A stretch of DNA of 25,431 nucleotides from Priapulus caudatus (Eukaryota > Priapulida > Priapulimorpha > Priapulimorphida > Priapulidae): NCBI RefSeq assembly GCF_000485595.1, contig NW_014577065.1, positions 931,363 to 956,793 on the forward strand, written 5' to 3'. This document shows, in pieces, positions 9,468 to 18,985 of the stretch (position 1 is the stretch's first letter; every line of letters begins with the position of its first letter). The translations under genes were made by a program, and so were the position numbers. The notes under the pieces were generated by a model. It was given only the letters and a program-made list of their open reading frames with translations, ran no database searches and was not told the origin of the DNA.

Positions 9468-9810
9468 TGGCTCTCTCTCTCTAGGCGAAACGCAATCATC
9501 TCATAAAATTACAAATACGTCGAAATCGTTTTCGCTCTCATTGTACCGCGTGAATATTCTTCGCCATTGCTCGAGAAACATGGAAAATATTCACGATTGA
9601 ACAAGTGACGGCCAAATGTCTGTTTCGTATAGCGTGTCGAGCATCGGAGATGACGACGACAACAGTAACAAAAACATGTGACATGTCGATGATGTCATCG
9701 CTATGCACCGCTTCAGCATGGGCTAAGATTTGTGCAACAGCGGTTATTCTTCATACTAATGTATATATTGAATATGTGCCATTCATTCTCGACTTCAGTG
9801 CACGTACGCA
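9464..9810. other. Unique sequence, no gene seen
   Basis: This is non-repetitive sequence between the CT and CA repeats. Nothing in it is recognisable as coding or structured RNA. Confidence 0.5.
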
Positions 9811-9873
9811 AATATACAATCACACAAACGCACACATGCATACACACATACACACATACATACACACACATGC
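9811..9873. repeat. Interrupted CA/CATA microsatellite
   Basis: Alternating CACA and CATA units with CATGCA interruptions, typical of a degenerate CA array. Frames here are Thr/His/Ile repeats. Confidence 0.85.
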
Positions 9874-10414
9874 GTGAACATAAAAATCAACCGACCGCGC
9901 TGCTATACCGCCACGCGGAAAATCCGCCCATGTTGCTATTGCTAAACGCCACTTCGCGATCTTTATCTCGAGCAAATTATTTTTTCCTTCGAATATTTTC
10001 TTCGAATTCGCCATGAAAAGAGCATTTCGATCATAATGCCTGCAATCGTATCGCGATTACTCGCCGGGGAAAATTAACCGATGCGAAATTACGATGGCGT
10101 GTACGGTTGTGGGCTCGCTCACTGTTATTTACGGTGTATAAGTGCGCCATTATGCGAAAACGTTCAGGCGCTTGAATGGTGCATGGGAGAAAACTTAAAA
10201 ATGCGCAGTCGTTAAAACCTCATTATCAAATCTGTCCAATTTCTGCGACGAAATTCGCTTCGTTGGTGTTTTCTATTCAATGCGAGAAACTGCTTTTGGG
10301 GCTGGCGAAATGGCTGTGGCCGCTCGTCCGCATAAAGACGTGTGAGTGTGACCATGTGAACAGAGTATTTGGCGCTCGACTGACGCGATGGCGCGGTGAG
10401 AGAGTTTAGCCGCT
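9874..10414. other. Unique CpG-containing sequence, no gene seen
   Basis: This is single-copy-looking DNA with frequent CpG. A 77-codon frame at 10176-10409 (+) lacks recognisable motifs and ends at the TG repeat. Confidence 0.5.
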
Positions 10415-10580
10415 GCCTGCGTGCGTGCGTGTGTGCGTGGTACGTGTGTGTGCGCGTGCGTGAGTGCGGACGTGCGTGCATGTACACGTGGGTACGTACG
10501 CGTGCGTGTGCCTGTGTCTGTGTCACTGTGGGCGTGTATGCATGTGCACGTGCGTGTGTCCGTCCTTCCTTGTGTGTGTT
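10415..10580. repeat. TG/CGTG degenerate microsatellite
   Basis: A 165-bp tract of GTGCGTGCG, GTGTGTG and ACGTGCG units. Open frames on both strands (Cys/Val/Arg or His/Thr/Arg repeats) come from this composition. Confidence 0.88.
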
Positions 10581-11170
10581 CTAGCCGCCATGTCAAATAT
10601 CTCCCAGATCACGACACCGAGGTCTTAAGCAATCGATCACGTTTGCTCGGCCGCAGTGCGACGCTAATATCGAAGCTTAACTCGATGTGAAATTCGACAG
10701 GCATTGCAGACGCATGCGTGAAATATATATCATCCGCACGGTGCATGTGTATAAGATAGCGCGGTAGTCTATCAGTGTCTACTCCCCCATGATCCACGCG
10801 CGAGCGCCTATTCATGCCGAAACTGTTTTTGCGGGGTTTTATTCAACCGATGATCCGGAAAGGTTTCCCATGATCTATTCAAAAGAGGCCACACATAATA
10901 ACCCCCCGCACACACGCACGCACACACACGTGCCTACGCAACAGATGGGCATACATTAGAGTAACCCATGCGCTTATATGCTGCTGACAGTGCCATTGCG
11001 AGTGACTTGTCACGGCGCGCGCAGGCTGCTGCCTATAGCGTGGCGAGTCAATACTGCGCAGATATGTCATCGCAGCTGATGATTACGCAAATAATCGTCG
11101 GCGTACGCGCGTCGGGCGAGAGGAATTGGTTCGCCGATGTCATTGTCTTCAATGAAGTATAATAACGCGT
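10581..11170. other. Unique sequence with a short CA run
   Basis: This is mostly single-copy DNA. A short CACACGCACGCACACACACG tract lies at about 10909-10930. No gene is recognised; the frames at 10609-10815 (-) and 10968-11162 (+) have no motif. Confidence 0.5.
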
Positions 11171-11224
11171 GATATTTAAAGGTGGCCGTCGTCAAGATTC
11201 GTCATGATAATTATTATGATGTCG

Positions 11225-11236
11225 CGCGCATGCGCA
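11225..11236. promoter_or_regulatory. NRF-1 / Ewg-type binding palindrome
   Basis: CGCGCATGCGCA is a full match to the YGCGCATGCGCR consensus recognised by vertebrate NRF-1 and its insect relative Erect wing. It sits in a locally CpG-rich block (11220-11290), just downstream of a near-palindrome TCATGATAATTATTATGA at about 11201-11218. Binding is inferred from motif identity alone, and CG/TG-rich repeats nearby raise the chance of a fortuitous match. Confidence 0.4.
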
Positions 11237-12279
11237 CGGGAGCTTCGCTGCGACTCGTGCTCATGGCGTGCGTGCGTGCGACACGAAGCGTTGGCTTTAG
11301 AAAACCGGTGAATCTCCGTCCCTCCCCACCGATCCGCTCTGATACAACCAGCGTAATTATCCGCTAATAAAAACACGCTCGGAAGACGCTAGTAGGATGC
11401 AGTCATATAGTTGCATGTAAATAAAGAGGGTAATCGGGCTTCGATGTTCGTGCGTTTAGGAAAAAAAGAGTGGAATATAATTTCTTAATGGCGATGGCCG
11501 AAACCAACCTCGCCGAAAGGGCTTCTAGGAATGACTAACAGACGCGCAGAGGTTCCGAATATTTCAAGTGTTGCAACTCGGTCAATACGTTAGTCAAATA
11601 TTTTGGTCGTCATCATCATATGTCGTCATCGATTTGATTTCGTCATCTTCGTGGTCAATGATTTATTTTTGCTTATAATTATGTCCGCTCGTCTAAACTA
11701 CGGGTCAACGTCAAGGGTTATTTCTTATTCTTATACGGCCTTCTCCCTGACCATTACTGACAGTTACTACTGTCTCTCCTGCACTGTACTCTCTTTCTTT
11801 GCTCTCGCCCATGTTGACTGCCTCCGCTTCCATGTCGCCCGGAGTACTGATGAAGCCTTAATTGTATAGCGGCATCTTACTACGTCTAAACATGGAATAT
11901 TGCATCGCGTCTATAACTCTCCACTGTCATATGACCTGGCACAGCGAGCGCCTTCGTCGCGTTTAAACTTCGCATCGTCGCTCTCGCTTCTCCCTAGCGG
12001 CGCATCTACCACGTCGACGGGTGAGTGGTAATTCGTAAGTTGCTTTCTTGCTTATTTCGGCCCGAGGTATATAGTAGACAATGTCTGCATCTTGCTGTCA
12101 CTCTCATATACGTAAATAACGCTCTGAGGATCGTGAACCGTGAACGGGGTCCTTTATTGGCGGACGACCATGGCAGCACATACCTTTCCCCACTGCTAGC
12201 GAGGGACATTCGCTTGCATGAGACGAACCGGCAAGGCGACCATTAGACCTACAATATGTTGGCATTCGCACTAGAGTAG
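11237..12279. other. Unique sequence, no gene seen
   Basis: About 1 kb of single-copy-looking DNA. The 88-codon frame at 11603-11869 (+) and the pair at 12006-12246 show no recognisable domain, signal peptide or conserved motif, so none is called. Confidence 0.5.
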
Positions 12280-12434
12280 GTCGCGCTGTCTCTCTGTCTC
12301 CCTCCTCCTCTCTATCGTTGGTACGCTCATCACTCTTTTTCTTGGTAGGTCGATCTGTTCTCTTTCTCTCAACCTAGCTTGCTCACTTTCCCTCTCTACT
12401 TCTCTCAATCACGCGCGCTCTCTCTCTCGCGCTC

Positions 12435-12438
<4 letters not shown>
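12280..12438. repeat. CT-rich polypyrimidine tract
   Basis: The plus strand is largely C and T, with CTCTCT, CCTCCT and TTTCTCTC runs, ending in CTCTCTCTCGCGCTCGCTC just before the AC array. Confidence 0.8.

Positions 12439-12439
<1 letters not shown>

Positions 12440-12494
<55 letters not shown>
12440..12494. repeat. (AC)27 microsatellite
   Basis: A pure AC dinucleotide run that ends exactly where the interspersed repeat copy 1 begins. In copy 2 (15249) no AC run is present at the corresponding edge. Confidence 0.97.
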
Positions 12495-12495
<1 letters not shown>

Positions 12496-12657
12496 CGTGA
12501 CGAGGCACATTATGCTTCAGAGCATGTCTGTTGCACATATGCAACATAACAGAGGTGAGGGCGTCTGCGACTCTGCAGGCGGCTTCAGACCAGACGCTAT
12601 ATAGTCGTCGCGACTACTAGGCAAAATTATATATATATATATGTATATATATATATG
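12495..12657 (+). repeat. Interspersed structured repeat, copy 1
   Basis: This aligns directly with 15249-15414. Shared blocks include ATGCTTCAGAGCATGTCTG, TTGCACATATGCAACA, GCGTCTGCGACTCTG, GGCTTCAGACCAGACGC, AGTCGTCGCGACT and GGCAAAATTATATATAT. Four stem-loops are visible in order: ATGCT/AGCAT; TGTTGCA/TGCAACA with CATA loop; GCGTCTG/CAGACGC; AGTCG/CGACT. Copy 1 has a 4-bp insertion after GCAACA and lacks about 8 bp (a second TGTTGCA block) present in copy 2. Its right end dissolves into an expanded AT repeat. Confidence 0.93.
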
Positions 12658-12706
12658 TTATATATATATAGTGTTATAATATATATATATATATATATAT
12701 AATATA
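12628..12706. repeat. (AT)n microsatellite with GT interruptions
   Basis: AT dinucleotides with a few GT and GTT interruptions. It begins inside the conserved AT-rich tail of the interspersed repeat and is longer than the tail of the second copy, consistent with expansion after insertion. Confidence 0.92.
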
Positions 12707-12716
12707 CTGTACATAC

Positions 12717-12953
12717 ATGCCGCATCTATTCCAAACAAGAATACGGGAGTTTTCAGCAGCAGCAGTAGCACCACCGCCACCAGCAGCAGCAGCCCCAGTA
12801 GCGACAGCAGCAGCAGTAGCACCACCGCCACCAGCAGCAGCAAAAATCATTTGTGCTCGGCCGTGGTGCGGCAGGCTTCTAAATTCGCTTACTTCGCACA
12901 TTTTCGAGCATTTGAAGCTTGGTCAACAACAGGGAGAAGCCGTCCCATTTTAA
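12717..12953 (+). CDS. Possible Ala/Pro-rich 78-codon frame (unrecognised)
   Basis: ATG at 12717 opens a 78-codon frame. It has a 13-residue non-repetitive start (MPHLFQTRIREFS), a low-complexity Ala/Pro centre with two VAPPPPAAA blocks, and a 36-residue non-repetitive end (KIICARPWCGRLLNS and onwards). The centre derives from a CAG/CCA trinucleotide tract containing a 51-bp direct duplication (17 codons), so the frame is preserved across it. The opposite strand is also open (75 codons, Ala/Gly-rich), which argues for a compositional origin. I know no family it fits. Confidence 0.13.
   Translation: MPHLFQTRIREFSAAAVAPPPPAAAAPVATAAAVAPPPPAAAKIICARPWCGRLLNSLTSHIFEHLKLGQQQGEAVPF
12753..12841. 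repeat. CAG/ACC trinucleotide tract with 51-bp duplication
   Basis: The block AGCAGTAGCACCACCGCCAC at 12761-12780 recurs 51 bp downstream at 12812-12831, with flanking CAG runs. The duplication length is a multiple of three. Confidence 0.92.
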
Positions 12954-13768
12954 TGAGGGCGACGTGTACGTTGATGTAGAGAAGCAGCGTAAGGTTTGTC
13001 GCGATAAGTGGGCTTAATAGTCGAGTCAGCGTGACGAGAAAAGGTGTACGCGTTGGCGATGGCGAGAGATGTCTCACTTTGTCTTGGGATAGCTCGAGAA
13101 AGCTATACATATTTATGTGAGGAAGAAAGATGGCTTATTGCGATTCGTGGAGGCAGTGCTCTTGCAGCGGGATTAAATAGCGGCGTTTAGCTGTTTTTGA
13201 TTTTCTATATGAAACATTTTTGAAAACGCTGCGATTATTTATACGGCCGCGTTTATCCAGCAGACATGATCCACAAATTGATATATCTGAAATCTGCTTT
13301 ACATAGCAGTTATTGCCATGTGATTAGGTATTAACTGTACCCACTCTAGAGGTTACTGATATATAGCGCAACGCGATTAACTAAACTATTACAGTTTCTC
13401 TATAGAATCAGTTCGGAAACTAAATTAGGATTCAAAATATTCATTCCTAAAACTAGTCTCGCGTCGGGAACGACGTTATTTCAATCGTGATTTAATCATT
13501 TAAATTGTAATTGCTACACAATAATATTAATCTTTATCGCAGTAGAATATTTGTTTAGTTTCATATGTGCGGTAGCGTGAGTATGTAGCTATACTCGTTG
13601 TGTACAAATGATACACAGCTATGAGTTATTACACTGGCGTGTATACACGTGTAATATGTTGCAGCGCCTACTCATTTCCTGCATGCGTTAGAAGGCGGTG
13701 AACAGTGCCGTCATTTGATATCGTCAATTGAAATATTTGATGGCCAATAAATGTTAATTTAAATGTAA
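12850..13768. other. Unique, increasingly AT-rich sequence, no gene seen
   Basis: This is ordinary single-copy-looking DNA. A GTGTATACAC palindrome within TTACAC...GTGTAA lies near 13629-13654. Nothing coding is recognised. Confidence 0.5.
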
Positions 13769-13789
13769 TAATATATATATATATATATT
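13769..13789. repeat. Short (AT)n microsatellite
   Basis: About ten AT units in an already AT-rich context. Confidence 0.85.
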
Positions 13790-14221
13790 ATACTATTCAT
13801 GACGTTTTTGTCATTTCAAATATTCAATGTTTAATTTTCACTTTATTAAATGTCCATTTATCTACTTATTTATATATTTTGTATGGGGCCACAATGCAAT
13901 TGGTTCATAATCGTCTGCGCTGATTAGGTTGATATCCCCGCAATAGATTACCGGGGCGTCTAGTAATCCACGGCGCTCTGCGAAACCGATAGTTGTCGTA
14001 GCTACTGTTAGCGAAGGGGCGTGCCCCAATTGAATCCTCCCTCACCACTAACCACATAAATCTCACCTGAGCAAGACGCGCAAAATTAGCGCACATCGGG
14101 TGTAACCCTTTCATCGTTCATGATCAAAGGTGAGTATATCTCCTGCGTGCATTTGTATAATACCTCCGCCGCGCCTAACACACCCAGTAAGGATAAATGG
14201 AGAGGAATCGTGCCTGCAGGC
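13790..14221. other. Unique sequence; weak minus-strand open frame
   Basis: A 69-codon minus-strand frame (13905-14114) has balanced, protein-like composition, but no family is recognised. It contains a donor-like CAG|GTGAGA on the minus strand, and a plus-strand AAAG|GTGAGT lies at about 14127. Neither is backed by a matching exon structure, so no gene is called. Confidence 0.4.
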
Positions 14222-14238
14222 GGGGGGGGGGGGGGGGG
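14222..14238. repeat. Poly-G run (17 G)
   Basis: An uninterrupted run of 17 Gs, preceded by GGC. Its exact length in an assembly is unreliable. Confidence 0.95.
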
Positions 14239-15060
14239 TGAGTTGCCGTGAGCGCGACACAGAGCGAAAGGTACTGTTACCTATCCACTGAATCCTCGCC
14301 GGTTATAGAAATGCAACAGATACGCTCACGAACGGGGTGCTATGGCAAAGCGTAACAAAGCTAGGCGCGCAGAGCTCACGGCAGGTGAAATAATGCATCC
14401 TGCATGTGTGCAACCTGCTCTGTATATAAGCAGCCGTAGCGATTTTTCCCCGCTATATATCTTCAGTTCGTGATTGTTGCTATTTCGTGAGCGCCTATAT
14501 ACGTGTTCTGTACGCGCTGAATAGATGGGGGGATACGCGTGCGTGTCTCTGTGTCACCTAAACGTATTGAATGCGGTTGTGGTCGGTCGCCGTGGCGCAT
14601 AGATGTTAGCTATATGCGACGTATTCACGCTGCAGTTTATTGTGAAAATTTTCGGCGAGTTGAGGTGCTATTTACGAGGCACTCCGTCATCGTAGCCGTG
14701 ACTCAGATGAAATATGTATTTTCAACAGTAAAGTAAATCCGCCTAAGGTCCCTAGCAGACGCGCACGCAGTGAATAAAGCCGATGTCTGATTCTTTCACG
14801 TCAAACGTTCACGTTTAAGTAAGAGAAATACCTTGAGGATCAATACGAGATGCTGCTGCTCACATATATTCAGCTCACATCGAACGACTGTCATGGACCG
14901 ATTGGTTCTATATATATAGGTATGCGAAATAGAGCCATGCACAGTTATGTCGTTTATTGACTTCACGTGTCTTTTTTTATTCGAGTCCGTATGTAGTGAC
15001 TGACACATACTATATACATAAACATACATACGAACAGATCACGCGCGCATGCGAGCGCGC
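14239..15060. other. Unique sequence, no gene called
   Basis: Single-copy-looking DNA containing the TATA-like site above. The 65-codon frame at 14539-14736 (+) has no recognisable motif. Confidence 0.45.
14423..14468 (+). promoter_or_regulatory. TATA-box-like sequence with insect-type initiator-like TCAGTT
   Basis: TATATAAG begins at 14423 and TCAGTT, a match to the arthropod initiator, lies at 14463-14468. The distance from the first T of the TATA to the initiator A is 42 bp, longer than the usual ~30. No downstream gene is recognised; the nearest frame is 65 codons at 14539-14736. This is a weak candidate only. Confidence 0.15.
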
Positions 15061-15112
15061 GCACGCGTACACGTACACGTACACGTACACGTACACGTAC
15101 ACGCACACAGCC
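15061..15112. repeat. (CGTACA)n hexanucleotide microsatellite
   Basis: About seven perfect or near-perfect CGTACA units follow a GC-alternating GCGCGCACGCG stretch. The frames read Tyr-Thr or Val-Arg repeats. Confidence 0.93.
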
Positions 15113-15248
15113 CATGCCAGCGCGCACTCGTGGACGCACGCATAAGCAGAACAGCATGCAGAATATCTCTTGCTATCTAAACTAACAGAAGCGCAAACCC
15201 TGTTGTCGCGATACATGACTAACTGGAGCTGTAGGTGAAGAGCAGATG

Positions 15249-15424
15249 ACGTGACGAGGCGCATATGCTTCAGAGCATGTCTGTTGCACATATGCAACAG
15301 AGGTGCGGGCGTCTGCGACTCTGTTGCATCTGCAGCGGCTTCAGACCAGACGCGTATATAGTCGTCGCGACTGCTAGGCAAAATTATATATATATATATG
15401 TATATATCTATATGCTCGTCGCAT
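15249..15424 (+). repeat. Interspersed structured repeat, copy 2 (more complete)
   Basis: This is the direct-orientation partner of 12495-12657. It begins ACGTGACGAGGCGCATATGC. Downstream of the AT tail it ends TATGCTCGTCGCAT, whose reverse complement carries GCGACGAGC, so the two edges form an imperfect terminal inverted repeat around GACGAG. The stems are as in copy 1. In addition, TGCAACAGAG (15293-15302) can pair either upstream with TCTGTTGCA (15280-15288, CATA loop) or downstream with CTCTGTTGCA (15319-15328, ten perfect pairs). The last stems are GCGTCTG/CAGACGC (15309-15315 with 15347-15353) and AGTCG/CGACT (15360-15364 with 15368-15372). There is no coding frame. Confidence 0.92.
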
Positions 15425-16197
15425 ATTTTAAGTAGCTCTTGGCTGTGGAAGTGTAGCAATTGAGAGGATGGACAGGGAGACGAATTCACGAAATTGCTGG
15501 ATGATCATTGTGCATCATGTGTATATTAAGGTGCATAAATAGAAAAGGCGGCGCAAAATGTAAAGTGAAGTGAGGTAAATTCGCAAGTTGTATTGTAGTA
15601 TCATAATAAACTCTTGCTACATGCGATCGCTCTATTTAATGTAGCTTATTTAAATTTGTTTAAGTCTTTGTAATCCTCGAAAAATTGTTCTAGGTGTCGA
15701 CTATATAGCCTAAACTAATGTCGCAGGGTGCATTAAACCTTAATAGATTACATTCTTCTAAACACCTTGTTTCGCTAGAGCGGTAATATTATAGTTTAGA
15801 GGTGCACACGCACTTGACACCTAATAATTACGCATCAAAATTCCGTAGTTAATTGCGGGCGATGTAATAATAAGTTGCACAGGTCTTCTAAAATATATCG
15901 CAGATATTATACGACTTCTTAACACCTTCAGCCGCGCTGGATACGTGTTAGTAGTCTTATTCTGAAGATAAATTAACGTCGGAATACAGGTGGTCGCCAT
16001 CTTGTGTAAGGGATAATTTACGAGTTGATCAGTTTTCAACGGCATTGTTTTCCGACCAGCATCTTTGTAAGATCCGTACAGTTATATATTAGGCCCATTG
16101 CCATGAATTCCTAATGAATAATGACTAGTATTCGCGCTGTTTTACCAATATCCGGACTACATACTAGTATATAAATGAATGGACGGTTGGCTGGATT
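15425..16197. other. Unique AT-leaning sequence, no gene seen
   Basis: This is non-repetitive sequence. GTCGCCATCTTG at about 15996-16007 resembles a Pho/YY1 site, but such matches are frequent. No coding frame is supported. Confidence 0.5.
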
Positions 16198-16262
16198 GGT
16201 GGGTGGATGGATGGATGGATGGATGGATGGATGGACGGACGGACGGATGGATGGATGGATGG
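16198..16262. repeat. (GGAT)n tetranucleotide microsatellite
   Basis: GGAT/GGAC units in register: GGTGGGT, then GGAT repeats, three GGAC units, then four GGAT units. The minus-strand frame reads His-Pro-Ser repeats and is not a gene. Confidence 0.95.
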
Positions 16263-16419
16263 AATTTTCTGACGCGGTGATCTTCGCCGCGATGAGCATC
16301 AAGTCCACGCCACCGATCTCAGTGTATAGCCCGTGTGTCGGACATAAACATAGGCCTATCCATATTTGTTAAATCCACTCATATTTGTAGATATAATGAC
16401 GATAAATAGGCCTTAATAC

Positions 16420-17460
16420 GGGCGATAATTTTAGCAGTGGGTTGATGTCAGAAAAGTAGAACAGTCGAATTCCCGCGAATGTAGCCATCTAGCGGGCAAA
16501 AGCCAAAACTTTGTTATTACCAGGTTAAACTATGCCAAATTTATACATTTTTTTATTATGCACTCAGTTGTCAGTTGAGTCTCAAAAGCAGCACAACACA
16601 CACTTTTAGGGGTTCATTTTCATTCATTTGCATTTTTTAAATTGTAATTTGTCTGAGTATACATTCGGATATGATGTATAACATGGTATAAAGATTTAAG
16701 TTTGTTAAAATCAGGTGCTTTTCATCTTTTTGATAATATCATCTATGGTGACTTCACTGGTGCAGAACTCTGCCAAAATGACCAACTAATTTGGTTAAAA
16801 TGAGGTGATATCCATACGTTTGGAGAAATATTTACTATTTAAAATCTGCTCATTATTTTACGATGAGAGTGACCCTGAACTGATACCCTGCTATATTGAC
16901 GGGTTTAGTTTATTGCCCTATGCATTTAGTTTAGTTTAGTTTTCATGTATTATTTTGATGTGAAGCGAATCCCAATGATAAGAGAGACACGTGACAGATG
17001 TCACCAATTGTGTATTTAAAAGGCGAGACAAGGCTTGCAAAGCCAGAGAGGCATATTCATAATAACTTGGCGCAATTTCATAACAATGTTGTATATCCAG
17101 AAGCTTTGGCTACACAGAATCATAGAATCGTTCGAACTGTTTTTGTCAGAATATTGCTTATTGTTTGTTTCTCTGTTACGAATCTATCCTTATAGAATTA
17201 AGTAAAAAAAGTTATAAAAAGTTAAACCGAGCCAACCGCTACCCTAGAATGTCGGCTGAGAATTAGCCTTGCGTGTATACCATGCTGGTGGCAGTGTGAT
17301 TACTGTCTTCTATCCATCCTGGAATCTCACCCGTAGATTGAGTCCGTGTGGCTGGATAGTGTTTAGATTGTGAATCCAGTACGCTTCTCTTTCCTTTCTG
17401 ATGGGAATCGTATGGCTGAAGAGAATTTTTTCAGAATTAAGTAAGTATGTGGCTGAATTT
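16420..17460. other. AT-rich, CpG-poor, microsatellite-free island
   Basis: This block has few CpGs and no simple repeats, in contrast with the CpG-containing, repeat-laden DNA around it. A tandem TTTAG triplet lies near 16926-16941. TATTTAAA (17013-17020) is followed about 65 bp later by an ATG at 17086 that opens a 39-codon frame; an overlapping 65-codon frame starts at 16998. Neither shows a known motif. I see no terminal inverted repeats that would define a transposon. Confidence 0.45.
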
Positions 17461-17517
17461 GCTCTTAAAAGTTGCTCCTAAGTGTTTTTCCCCGAGCAGC
17501 GCCGCGGGTACCAGGCT

Positions 17518-17519
17518 AG

Positions 17520-17572
<53 letters not shown>
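17518..17572. repeat. Compound (AT)n(GT)n microsatellite
   Basis: About ten AT units pass directly into about 17 GT units. Confidence 0.95.
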
Positions 17573-17576
<4 letters not shown>

Positions 17577-17611
17577 TGTGACTCCGTGCAGGCAGTCGTT
17601 GCGGTGCGCGT

Positions 17612-17630
17612 GCTGTTCGTGCGTGCGTGC

Positions 17631-17661
<31 letters not shown>

Positions 17662-17692
17662 GTGCGTGCGTGCGCGCCCGCGCGTGTGTGTA
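17612..17692. repeat. (TGCG)n/(TG)n microsatellite
   Basis: TGCG units, then a pure TG run (about 17636-17660), then TGCGTGCGCGC. The frames are Cys/Val/Arg repeats. Confidence 0.92.
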
Positions 17693-18524
17693 GTGAAAAC
17701 TACGAAAGATGGTAGGTGTCTATATCACATCTTTTGTCAATTTCTCGTGCTGGCGCCCAGAAATTGAGTAAGAGATGCGATAAGGAGCGCTGACATTGAA
17801 CAAACAATGTCAACCATGAGAGTAGTTAACTCGTTTTCCTTCACACATGCCGCGCCGCGACCGTGCGCTGTCCGGCGCTGACGCACGACATCCTAGCGCT
17901 GCCCGGCTGCTCCCCGCCATTATGGCGTTTGATTGCTTCAGCGATGTGACAAAATTAAACCTGACAACTACACTGCTGCTCAAATATTCGAGCCGTGAGC
18001 GCGTTAATTACCCGCGCCGCCGACGCGACGATGTTGTTTGATTTGCGCCCGTTCTCTTGTGCGGCGAATTTTTTTTCTTTGGATATATTTTCAGTCGCGT
18101 TGTTTGTTGCTTCCGATTTCGTTCACGAATCGTCGCTGCTCGTTGCGGGACGCCGAGGACGTGTTTACGGGTCACGCACTGATTCCACAAAAAAGAAGGC
18201 GGGAGTGTGTATAAGTGCACGTTGAATGTTGAAATTGTGGAGCATTTTGCTTTAATGCGGACAACAGCTCATTTTTTGATTGCTTTTCGTACTACGGGCA
18301 TTGATGATGCAGAAAAAAGGGGGAAAAATTCAGCAGAAATGAATGAATGTAAAGAGTGTTTGGAGAGCGACACAGCTTGCTATCCTATTGACGTGATTGG
18401 CAGGCATCAATTATGTAGCTTTGCTGTCATAGCCGGTGGTTGATGCGTGGAAATTAAATCTCCTAGGTACCATTGTCTCAGCCCTTTCCCGTTATGCTTC
18501 TAGTGCGAGTCGAGAAGAAACCCT
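17693..18524. other. Unique CpG-containing sequence, no supported gene
   Basis: Several frames of 62-78 codons overlap on both strands (17847-18443) without recognisable motifs. Part of it (17847-18180) is CpG-rich and might be regulatory or exonic, but I cannot support either. Confidence 0.45.
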
Positions 18525-18548
18525 TTCTCTTTCCTTTCTCGTGTCCCA

Positions 18549-18583
<35 letters not shown>

Positions 18584-18985
18584 TTCTCTCTCTCTTTCTC
18601 TCTTTCTTTCTCTCTCTCTCTCTCTCTCGCGCGCGCAATGTATTCCTCTCTCACTCTCGCTTGCTCTCGCGTCCTCTCCTTTACTTTCTGTCAAATTATC
18701 ATTGTCTCATCTAAATTATCTTTCTCACTGCTTCCCCCTCTCTCGCTCTCTCCGCGTTTCCTTTTGTCAGGCCATCTCGTACTCTGTTTCTCTACCACCC
18801 TCTCTGTCACTCGAGCCTTCCTGCTCTTGTCCACGCTCTACACTTCTTTGCCCTCGTCATTCGCTCTTCCCCTGACCTCCTACCTTCGCTGGAACCCCTC
18901 TTCCCCCTTCTCTCTTTTTACCTTTCTCTCTTTCTCTCTTCCTCATGCTTGCTGTCGCTCTCCCCCTCTCTCTCTCTCTAAATAT
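18525..18985. repeat. 460-bp polypyrimidine (CT-rich) tract
   Basis: The plus strand is overwhelmingly C and T. A dense (CT)n/(CTTT)n core lies at about 18550-18628 and looser CT-rich sequence continues to (CT)n at 18966-18979. The 191- and 92-codon plus-strand frames and the Arg/Glu minus-strand frames are translations of it. Long mirror-symmetric polypyrimidine stretches of this kind can form triplex (H-DNA). Confidence 0.9.

Noticed and set aside
13905-14128. Minus-strand 69-codon frame with donor-like CAG|GTGAGA, and plus-strand AAAG|GTGAGT at 14127
   Set aside because: No acceptor-bounded open exon fits either donor, and no family is recognised.
15996-16007. Pho/YY1-like GCCATCTTG site
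   Set aside because: A single degenerate short match without supporting cluster of sites or nearby gene.
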